From contig JAFGOL010000160.1 of assembly GCA_016926495.1 (NCBI GenBank), positions 1-9,052 on the forward strand: a DNA stretch of 9,052 nucleotides, in the 5' to 3' direction. Of this stretch, positions 1-5,598 are shown piece by piece (the first letter of the stretch is position 1; each line of letters starts with the position of its first letter). The stretch is from Oligoflexia bacterium. Its GTDB lineage: Bacteria > Bdellovibrionota > JAFGOL01. The notes under the pieces are model-generated. The model searched no databases and was not told the DNA's origin. It saw only the letters and a program-made list of their open reading frames with translations. The position numbers were made by a program, and so were the translations under genes.

Positions 1-5
1 AAGGC

Positions 6-40
6 ACAACTTGTCTGAGCTCCCAAAGGGAGCGAGTTGT
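6..40. repeat. REP-like imperfect palindrome (nested hairpin)
   Basis: A six-base-pair perfect stem, GCTCCC (19-24) with GGGAGC (28-33), is closed by an AAA loop. An outer stem, ACAACT (6-11) with AGTTGT (35-40), encloses it with an asymmetric internal loop (12-18 against base 34). The nested shape with a GAGC...GAG core resembles the repetitive extragenic palindromes moved by RAYT-type transposases, but only one copy is in the window, so the repeat nature is inference. There is no T-tract on either side, so a rho-independent terminator is unlikely. It lies about 60 bp beyond the stop of the minus-strand pseudouridine synthase gene. Confidence 0.5.
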
Positions 41-103
41 TGCTGCAAGCAAAATCGAAACTTACAGGTATACAAAATGTGTCATCCTGCTTGCGGACAG
101 GTA

Positions 104-775
104 TTACATTGAAATTTCGGTAAACATATTATCCAGCGTAAGCGGACTGGTTAAAACTATTTCACTGTTCCGCACCGGGCATTTAAAGGCAATGGTCCTT
201 GATATAAGCATCAGCGAAGGATAATCACTGGCGTGCTTTCCGTATAAATGATCGCCGCATACGGGATGCCCCATGCTGTGAAGATGCACCCTTATCTGGT
301 GGCGCACGCCGGAACTTGTTTTAAGCTCAAGATCAGTATTTATGCCGGACTTTTTGAGAACGGTCCATTCGGTCCTTGCCGGACGCGGATTACCCCTGAA
401 AATACGGTAACCTTCCCGCACAGCGACCATCTTTTTTTCGGTCTTTTTTGAATGGGCTATGGGTAAATCTATCACCCCTTTTTTATCCTCAACGTGACCT
501 GTCACCCTGGCGTGGTAAGTTTTGTTAACCAGCTTCATTGAAAAAAGCCCGCGCATGGCGTCGTAATAATCCTTTGTTCTGGCCACAAGCATTACGCCCA
601 CTGTTTCATTGTCAAGCCTGTGCGTAAAACCGAAATCCGGTACCGATACAAGCTGGGGAAACTCCAGCAGGAGTTCGTCTGAAAGGCCGGCACTCTCCCC
701 CTGCCGCAGGCACGGGATTGTGACGGTTTTATCAACCCCGATAATAAATTCGTCTTCAAAAACTATCCTGTACAT
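104..775 (-). CDS. RluA-family RNA pseudouridine synthase
   Basis: The 223-residue protein should isomerise uridine to pseudouridine in rRNA or tRNA. The RluA-type catalytic motif HRLDNETVG is at residues 52-60, with the predicted nucleophile Asp55. Further family motifs follow: NKTYHARV (84-91), RPARTEW (131-137) and GVRHQIRVHLHSMGHPVCGDHLYG around 156-179. There is no N-terminal S4 domain, so it is a short RluA-type enzyme and its target base cannot be told. The usual Lys-Pro after the first strand is Lys-Thr (16-17), and the usual Ser-Gly after the catalytic loop is Val-Gly, both mild departures. The ATG at 775 overlaps the upstream stop in TAATG, with GGAAG at 786-790 ten bases before it, so translational coupling is likely. 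It is the last gene of a three-gene minus-strand operon. Confidence 0.93.
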   Translation of the reverse strand: MYRIVFEDEFIIGVDKTVTIPCLRQGESAGLSDELLLEFPQLVSVPDFGFTHRLDNETVGVMLVARTKDYYDAMRGLFSMKLVNKTYHARVTGHVEDKKGVIDLPIAHSKKTEKKMVAVREGYRIFRGNPRPARTEWTVLKKSGINTDLELKTSSGVRHQIRVHLHSMGHPVCGDHLYGKHASDYPSLMLISRTIAFKCPVRNSEIVLTSPLTLDNMFTEISM

Positions 776-2058
776 TATGATTTTTCTTCCGCGACTATCA
801 TCACTGCGCCGGGCTTTATTGTAAGCTCAAGCCTGGTATTTTCCATTCCCTTTTTTATTATATCAAAGGAGTATTTTCCCGGATACACAAACATGGGAGC
901 TGTTTTACTCGGTATAAGCGGTTGCTTCTTCCCGGTAAGGGGAAGAACGATCTCCGCGTTGATGCCCGAACTTACAAAAGCAGACACGTTGTACACAAGC
1001 TCCCTGCCCTTATCCACGTCAATCATAAACGCCGGGCCTTTTATGATTGAAACATAGTATTTGCCCGCAGGGAGGTAATACACAAATCTGGCGTCCTGCC
1101 CTTCCTTGACTTCTTTAGCCTTGTAACCCGTAAAGATCCTGTTTGTAAACTGCCCTTTTTCCGTCTGAAAAAAAAGAGCCGGAAGCGTTTTATCGTTATA
1201 AATTTCAGGCGAAACATAATTGATGCCCTCCGGGACCGCAAAGACGACCCTGCTCCAGCCCTTCTCGCATTGAGCGCACCCGGAGATCTCGATATCCTTT
1301 TCCTTTGAAATTTTAATAAGCTCCTTTTGAAGCTCTTCGTCAGACTGTATCTCGCTGAAAAGCTCCTGTTCAATGGCGCCCACCGTATAGGTATCCTCCT
1401 CGTTAACCTTTTTGGGTTTTTGGGGAGGCACCGCCTTTTTAACAACCGCTTTTGCCGGCGCTTTTTTTTCCACCTTGATCTCGGGTACTATTTCACATTT
1501 ATCATCGGTGATTTTACGCTTTTTCCAGAACGAAACCTTCCTGCCTTTCTTTACCGAAGCAATAAGCCTGCCGTCAACTTCGCTAACCTTGAAGCCGCCC
1601 TCGGCCGCGCAAAATGTCGTCTCATAGCTGCTTTCCTTCGCGACCGAATCAACCGTAACGTCGGTTTTTTTACCTAACGTAAAAACCAGGCTTGAGGTCT
1701 CGACCGAAACCGTGCCCTTTATATCCGGCACCAGAAACCTCACGCTGCCCCTGATCAATATAAGATCGGAGGAAATTTCCTTGTACCTGCCAAGGCCTAT
1801 CATTGAGCCTGACTTTACCCTGACATTGACTCCGTCTTTATCCTCAAGCACCAGGAATGAATCCTTACCCAGAACACTGATCATGTACGTTTCTATACAC
1901 TTGCCGCCTTTTACAAGCTTTATCATCGGGCTGTCAGCCACGGTTATATCAATAGCCTCAACGCTCCCGCCCGCGTCCTTTACGGTCCAGCCCCTTGCGG
2001 CACATAGTACCGATGACATTAATGATACACCTGTAATAAAACACAAACGGAATGACAT
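775..2058 (-). CDS. Secreted FecR-like protein with PEGA-like C-terminal region
   Basis: Residues 1 to about 20 form a signal peptide (basic SFR, a hydrophobic stretch, then a VLCA-type cleavage region), so export is expected. Residues about 40-175 are beta-rich and resemble a FecR domain: alternating hydrophobic strands, an IRGSVRFLV segment near 102-110 and SVETSSLVFTLG near 118-129. A Lys/Pro/Ala-rich linker spans about 192-220. The C-terminal part has a CAQC pair (261-264) and two PEGA-like motifs, PAGKYYVSI (about 330-338) and YPGKYSFDI near 392-400, which suggests beta-sandwich surface modules. The exact function is unknown. It is probably an envelope scaffold or sensor-type protein rather than a classical anti-sigma factor, because no transmembrane segment or sigma gene is seen. 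The chosen ATG (2058) lacks a clear Shine-Dalgarno. The ATG at 2019 has a good one but would remove most of the signal peptide. Confidence 0.75.
   Translation of the reverse strand: MSFRLCFITGVSLMSSVLCAARGWTVKDAGGSVEAIDITVADSPMIKLVKGGKCIETYMISVLGKDSFLVLEDKDGVNVRVKSGSMIGLGRYKEISSDLILIRGSVRFLVPDIKGTVSVETSSLVFTLGKKTDVTVDSVAKESSYETTFCAAEGGFKVSEVDGRLIASVKKGRKVSFWKKRKITDDKCEIVPEIKVEKKAPAKAVVKKAVPPQKPKKVNEEDTYTVGAIEQELFSEIQSDEELQKELIKISKEKDIEISGCAQCEKGWSRVVFAVPEGINYVSPEIYNDKTLPALFFQTEKGQFTNRIFTGYKAKEVKEGQDARFVYYLPAGKYYVSIIKGPAFMIDVDKGRELVYNVSAFVSSGINAEIVLPLTGKKQPLIPSKTAPMFVYPGKYSFDIIKKGMENTRLELTIKPGAVMIVAEEKS
2028..2032 (-). promoter_or_regulatory. Shine-Dalgarno for an alternative internal start
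   Basis: On the minus strand AGGTG sits eight bases before an in-frame ATG at 2019 (Met14 of the FecR-like protein), while the ATG at 2058 has no comparable site. Starting at 2019 would give MSSVLCAARG and lose the signal peptide, so homology-free reasoning favours 2058. The internal site could yield a second, unexported form, or it may be chance. Confidence 0.35.
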
Positions 2059-2076
2059 AACTATGATAGTCTAGCA

Positions 2077-2886
2077 CTACTTTGACAATTCTTTAAGAGC
2101 CATTTCTCCGTATTTTGAATCCGGAAAGATATTCAGGACTTTTTTCAGATAGCCTGCCGCAAGCTTTTCCCTTCCCATTGTCCTGTATGCCGTAGCTATT
2201 TTTAAAAAGTTAATGGACTGCCTCTGCCTTGAAAGGGATAGAGAGGCGGACTGGCCGTAACTGTCAACCGCGGTTATATAGTCCTTGTTCATCATCGCTA
2301 TCTCGCCGAGCCAGAAATATGAGACGCTGGTATAATCCGTATAAGGAAAAGCTTCCACAAACTCCGAAAACTTTATCCTTGCCTCGTTTATCCTGCCTTC
2401 CTTGAAAAGCTTTTCAGCTTCCCTGTATTGCTTTACAGGTTCCGTACCGAGCAACATGGGATTCAGCGAGTTATGAGGATAAGATAATGACGCGGGCGCC
2501 CTTGTTACGGATTCCACCGATTTACCGCCGGCTCCCGTAGCCAGTCTTAACCTGTCATTTTCAAACCTGAGAAGTTCCACCTCCGCCCTGAGGTGCGCTA
2601 TTTCCGTTTCCCCGCTCATAGTGGCGGCAACTTCCGTTTTCGCTTTTTCGGCCTTCTTATCTTCCGCCGGTGTTTTGGGTTCACTTCCCATGATTTCTTC
2701 CTCGGAAAATTCACTCTCAAAACTGGTATCAAACTGCTTTGCGTCATAATAGGAAATCAGGAATGATCCCGTGTCATTAAGTCCCAATGATTTTTTTGCC
2801 TTCCCATAATAGGTCTTCACCTCTGACGTATCGCATGCGTAATGCAATAAAAAACTAACTATTACTAATGATTTCAATAGGTTCAT
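2077..2886 (-). CDS. CpoB/YbgF-like envelope protein (coiled coil plus TPR)
   Basis: The 269-residue protein has a hydrophobic N-terminus (residues 4-17) ending in HYAC with Cys18. This could be an atypical lipobox or a signal peptidase I site. A low-complexity Glu/Lys/Ala region (about 56-90) leads into a short heptad-like coiled coil (about 93-116, EIAHLRAEVELLRFENDRLRL). Residues about 150-269 form three TPR-like repeats: YREAEKLFKEGRINEARIKF, then a WLGEIAMMNKDYITAVDSY repeat, then KIATAYRTMGREKLAAGYLKKV with FPDSKYGEMALKEL. That order matches CpoB/YbgF, which works with Tol-Pal during cell constriction. No tol genes are visible, so a BamD-like or generic outer-membrane TPR protein remains possible. 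GAGGT (2895-2899) lies eight bases before the ATG. It is the first gene of the minus-strand operon, 18 bp ahead of the FecR-like gene. Confidence 0.75.
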   Translation of the reverse strand: MNLLKSLVIVSFLLHYACDTSEVKTYYGKAKKSLGLNDTGSFLISYYDAKQFDTSFESEFSEEEIMGSEPKTPAEDKKAEKAKTEVAATMSGETEIAHLRAEVELLRFENDRLRLATGAGGKSVESVTRAPASLSYPHNSLNPMLLGTEPVKQYREAEKLFKEGRINEARIKFSEFVEAFPYTDYTSVSYFWLGEIAMMNKDYITAVDSYGQSASLSLSRQRQSINFLKIATAYRTMGREKLAAGYLKKVLNIFPDSKYGEMALKELSK

Positions 2887-2984
2887 AACTTATTACCTCG
2901 CATTAGTGTTTATCGGATTTTTGCGTGCGAAACTTTAATGCTATTGACTTGATAAGGGCATCATTTATTATCCATTCTTAACTT
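2887..2984. promoter_or_regulatory. Divergent intergenic region
   Basis: These 98 bp separate the start codons of the minus-strand CpoB-like operon and the plus-strand TrpD-like gene, so both promoters must lie here or in the neighbouring coding ends. A good plus-strand sigma-70-type promoter is visible and listed separately. No convincing minus-strand -35/-10 pair was found; GATAAA near 2908-2913, read on the minus strand, is only a weak -10 candidate. No operator-like inverted repeat stands out. Confidence 0.6.
2944..2971 (+). promoter_or_regulatory. Sigma-70-type promoter for the TrpD-like gene
   Basis: TTGACT (2944-2949, five of six consensus bases) and TATTAT (2966-2971, five of six) are separated by 16 bp. 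The expected transcription start, about seven bases beyond the -10, falls near 2978, only some seven bases before the ATG at 2985. The mRNA would therefore have almost no leader, which agrees with the absence of any Shine-Dalgarno sequence there. Confidence 0.55.
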
Positions 2985-4016
2985 ATGGAAAATATTGAAA
3001 CAAAATATCTCCAAAAACTCACGGAACACTATTCCCTAAGCACCGGTGAAAGCGAAGAGCTTATGCTCAAATTTCTTTCGGGTGATTTTAACCCCAGAAT
3101 TGCCGCGTCCATACTTTCGATCATCACCTTTAAAGGTGAAAACGTTGAAGAGCTTACGGGTTTCGCGCTTGCCCTGCGTGAAAAGATGAAAAAATTCAAT
3201 ACCCCGCATGAAAACCTGATTGATATTGTGGGAACAGGCAGTTCCAAAAAAAATACTTTCAATATTTCAACAATAGCGTCGCTTCTTATATCTTCCCTGG
3301 GTGTTATGGTTTCCAAGGAAATAAAGCATGATCGTTCCAGTGACTGCGGAAACGCCGATTTGCTTAAAGCGCTGGGCGTTAACCTTGAGGCTAATTACGA
3401 GCAGAAAAAGCACTGCATGGAAAGTGAAAACTTTATTTTTGTTAATGTTGACGAATATTATCCGGCAATGGACCCTATCAAAAAAATAGAGGCTGAGCTT
3501 AACATATCAAGCATACTTTCCCTGCTTCCTCCGCTCTGCCACCCCTCGCAGCTTGAAAGGATAATCATAGGGACCCGTGACAGGACAAGGGCCTCGCTTA
3601 TATCCCAGGCGCTTGAAAACCTGGGTACGGACAAGGCATATGTTCTGTGGAATGAAGAAGGCTATGACGAACTTGTTCCCATAGGCACTACAAAAGTTAT
3701 AGTTGTGGGAAAATCCGAGAAAAAAAGGGAGCTTTCCCTGACCGCGAATGACTTCGCCCTTGCGGGAAATTACAAGTCCGGAACGCCCATTCCCGGAGGA
3801 GATTTGCAGGCCAATATGGGTATTATAGAGGAAATCAACAACTGCACGCCCGGCATAGTGCTTGATACGGTAATAATGAACGCTGTACTGGGTCTGAGGC
3901 TTGCAGGTGTAATCAATTCCCTTAAGGAAGGCACAGAGCTTATAAAGGCCAAGTTAAAGGAGCAGCCGTTAAAGGCCAAGATTGCCGGTCTTGTCAAGGC
4001 CACCAACGCCGTTTGA
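2985..4016 (+). CDS. Diverged TrpD-like (anthranilate phosphoribosyltransferase-fold) protein
   Basis: The 343-residue length and motif order fit the nucleoside-phosphorylase-like TrpD family. There is an N-terminal helical domain (about 1-70), a phosphate-binding-like GTGSSKKNTFNIST (83-96), KHDRSSDCGNAD (114-125), YYPAMDP (158-164), a LPPLCHPS segment (181-188) and YDELVPIGTTKV (227-238). Family hallmarks are altered. GTGGDG is GTGSSK, the KHGNRxxSSxSGSAD loop is shortened by about three residues and its Asn is missing, the anthranilate-side Arg of the GxRTxFNLLGPL segment is absent, and LGPL reads LPPL. The Asp-Glu metal pair (228-229) remains. No other trp gene is near. True anthranilate phosphoribosyltransferase activity is therefore doubtful; a TrpD2/YbiB-like or unrelated substrate is possible. 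The start fits the family N-terminus although no Shine-Dalgarno is present. Its last 48 bp overlap the convergent glycosyltransferase gene. Confidence 0.85.
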   Translation: MENIETKYLQKLTEHYSLSTGESEELMLKFLSGDFNPRIAASILSIITFKGENVEELTGFALALREKMKKFNTPHENLIDIVGTGSSKKNTFNISTIASLLISSLGVMVSKEIKHDRSSDCGNADLLKALGVNLEANYEQKKHCMESENFIFVNVDEYYPAMDPIKKIEAELNISSILSLLPPLCHPSQLERIIIGTRDRTRASLISQALENLGTDKAYVLWNEEGYDELVPIGTTKVIVVGKSEKKRELSLTANDFALAGNYKSGTPIPGGDLQANMGIIEEINNCTPGIVLDTVIMNAVLGLRLAGVINSLKEGTELIKAKLKEQPLKAKIAGLVKATNAV

Positions 4017-5249
4017 CGTCGTAAATCTGAACAAAAGGAAAAAAATCGCCATGGTACCGATTGTCATGCAGGAGCAGGCCTCGAACCAGTCGCTGAGACG
4101 TGCGCCCATAAAGCCCTGGGCGGTAAGCGTGTTAAGAAAAATCGATACGCCGAAAAGTATTGACCACGGCCTGTAGAGCTTTCTTTTGTAAACCATGTAT
4201 AACAGCGCCGCGTGCGGAAGCAACAGATGCACAAGCGTTGCCCTCCACATAAGGTGTGAGAACAGCAGCATAAGCAGGCTCATGATACCGCCTTCAAAAA
4301 GCACCTTTCCCGCGAAATCTTCAGCCCTGCGGCGCCTTATTGAAATATATGCCAGGATCAAAATACCAATCTGCACGGATAAAACCAGGTAACCCGTAAC
4401 AGCCCTGTCCAGTTCAAAAAGCATTACGTTAATGGGAGCCCCCGAATGGACCCTTACAGCCGTGTCCGTAAAAAATCTTGTAAACATCGCAGCTATGGAC
4501 TGGTTGGTGCTGTCGGTTTCAAACCCGAAGGACGAGAGCTGCCCTTTAAGGGCAAGCAAAAGAAGCGAATTCGTTTTAAATCCGTAAAACAGGGCCGGGG
4601 CAAGCAGCAACGCGGACAGCATGGCCGCAAACCTGAACGCGTATTTATAATCCCTTTTCCAGATAAAATACAGGATCATTATTACAGGGGCTATTTTGAC
4701 CGCGGAAACAGCGGCAAGCATCAGGGCCGAAAGGTTTTTTCTTCCACTGTAATAAAAATAAAAGCAGAAAAACACTCCGGACAAAACAAGCACGTTTACC
4801 TGCCCGTATTCAAGGCTGCGGAAAATAAACCGGCCCGTTATTAAAAAAAGTATTAAAAAATAATGCCACGGCATACCGCCCAGCCGGCGGGACATTACAA
4901 AAAACACCATAAACAGCGACAATATATTCAGATAGTACCAGATAATTTCCGCGATATCGTGGGGCAAAAGAGCAAGCGGCGAAAAAAGCATGGCAAAAGC
5001 CGCGGGGTATAAAAAGGGGCCGGCCCTCGTATATTTTACGGCCTCAAGACCTTCGGGAAGCATGCCTGCCGGGCGCTTTCCCAGTCCGCCCTGATCGTTG
5101 TACAAACACTCCCCGTTGCCCGTAATAAAAAGCTCCCACGCAAGATAATATACGTTGAAATCATTGCCTGCTACCTTGTAAACAACCTTGTAACAATATA
5201 CCGCCGAAGCAAGCAGCAAAGCAATTAGTATCAATTTTTTGTATTTCAT
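3969..5249 (-). CDS. GT87/DUF2029-type integral membrane glycosyltransferase
   Basis: The 426-residue protein has about ten hydrophobic segments and the features of GT87 (DUF2029, PimE-like) polyprenyl-phosphate-sugar mannosyltransferases. It should move a lipid-linked sugar to an acceptor on the outer face of the membrane. Visible motifs are NDFNVYY after the first membrane helix, with Asp30 the likely catalytic residue, FLYPAAFAMLFSPL (79-92), EYGQVN (147-152), VKIAPVIMIL (184-193) and STNQSIAAM near 247-255. The reading frame stays open for 70 codons further upstream (to 5459), but that stretch is antisense to the DUF503 gene and not hydrophobic in a signal-like way. The ATG at 5249, followed by a typical first membrane helix, is therefore chosen. 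No Shine-Dalgarno is evident. It overlaps the TrpD-like gene by 48 bp at the 3' end and starts 22 bp from the divergent DUF503 start. The acceptor is unknown. Confidence 0.88.
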   Translation of the reverse strand: MKYKKLILIALLLASAVYCYKVVYKVAGNDFNVYYLAWELFITGNGECLYNDQGGLGKRPAGMLPEGLEAVKYTRAGPFLYPAAFAMLFSPLALLPHDIAEIIWYYLNILSLFMVFFVMSRRLGGMPWHYFLILFLITGRFIFRSLEYGQVNVLVLSGVFFCFYFYYSGRKNLSALMLAAVSAVKIAPVIMILYFIWKRDYKYAFRFAAMLSALLLAPALFYGFKTNSLLLLALKGQLSSFGFETDSTNQSIAAMFTRFFTDTAVRVHSGAPINVMLFELDRAVTGYLVLSVQIGILILAYISIRRRRAEDFAGKVLFEGGIMSLLMLLFSHLMWRATLVHLLLPHAALLYMVYKRKLYRPWSILFGVSIFLNTLTAQGFMGARLSDWFEACSCMTIGTMAIFFLLFRFTTSNGVGGLDKTGNLGL

Positions 5250-5271
5250 TGTATAGAAGTTTAACACGGGT

Positions 5272-5598
5272 ATGAAAACACTGGTAGGGATAAAAAGAAT
5301 AGGACTTTTAATGCCCGAAAATTCCTCCTTGAAGGAAAAAAGGCATATAGTGCGCAAGCTGCGTGATGCCGTTAAAAGCAGATTTAACGTATCTTTCGCC
5401 GAGATCGATACCGACGACAAATGGCAAAGGACCGTTGTCGCGGTCAGCATGGTATCCAATAGCGAGGAACTTATTCATTCGGCGTTTTTGCAGATATCAA
5501 ATATTGTGGAAAACGCTGTCGGGGTCAGGGTATTTAATGAGCACAGGGAGATCTTCTGTTTTGAAGACCAATCAGAATCCGTATGGATTCCTTCATAG
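5272..5598 (+). CDS. DUF503 (YlxP-like) family protein
   Basis: The 108-residue protein shows the DUF503 pattern: a first beta strand MKTLVGIKRIGLLMPENS, the signature SLKEKRHIVRKLRDAVKSRF (about 19-38), NVSFAEIDTDDKWQRTVVAVSMVSNS (39-64) and a final amphipathic helix. In many bacteria (for example ylxP of Firmicutes) this family is encoded in the nusA-infB-rbfA cluster and is thought to act around ribosomes or tRNA; its reaction is not established. Here it heads an operon with a radical SAM protein and RNase E/G, which keeps an RNA/ribosome theme. ATG 5272 is chosen because the family strand begins there. An internal ATG at 5311 has a good AGGA site (5301-5304) but would cut off the first strand. 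The last 62 bases overlap the next gene. Confidence 0.85.
   Translation: MKTLVGIKRIGLLMPENSSLKEKRHIVRKLRDAVKSRFNVSFAEIDTDDKWQRTVVAVSMVSNSEELIHSAFLQISNIVENAVGVRVFNEHREIFCFEDQSESVWIPS
5526..5530 (+). promoter_or_regulatory. Shine-Dalgarno deciding the radical SAM gene start
   Basis: CAGGG lies six bases before the ATG at 5537, inside the DUF503 coding sequence. A second candidate, GGGAG (5546-5550), precedes a TTG at 5561 in the same frame. Both starts leave the conserved EKPVRYLG segment intact; ATG 5537 is preferred. Overlap with the upstream gene suggests coupled translation. Confidence 0.5.

Noticed and set aside
86..101. CCTG...CAGG hairpin past the pseudouridine synthase stop as a terminator
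   Set aside because: The stem is only four pairs with no U-tract on the minus strand.
3124..3139. Perfect 16-bp palindrome TCACCTTTAAAGGTGA
   Set aside because: It lies inside the TrpD-like coding sequence, and one such palindrome in about 9 kb is not improbable by chance; there is no sign of an operator.
4541..4553. GCCCTTTAAGGGC inverted repeat
   Set aside because: It is inside GT87 coding sequence, lacks a T-tract and has an impossibly tight loop, so it is not a terminator.
4446..4844. Plus-strand 132-codon open frame
   Set aside because: It is antisense to the GT87 gene, rich in Lys/Arg/Gln from reversed membrane codons, and has no start signal or domain.
5250..5459. 70-codon N-terminal extension of the GT87 gene
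   Set aside because: It lies antisense to the conserved DUF503 gene, has no family similarity, and the ATG at 5249 is followed directly by a typical first membrane helix.
5363..5536. Longer N-terminus for the radical SAM gene starting at 5363
   Set aside because: This part is out of frame inside DUF503, has no recognisable family residues, and ATG 5537 with CAGGG upstream fits the family length.
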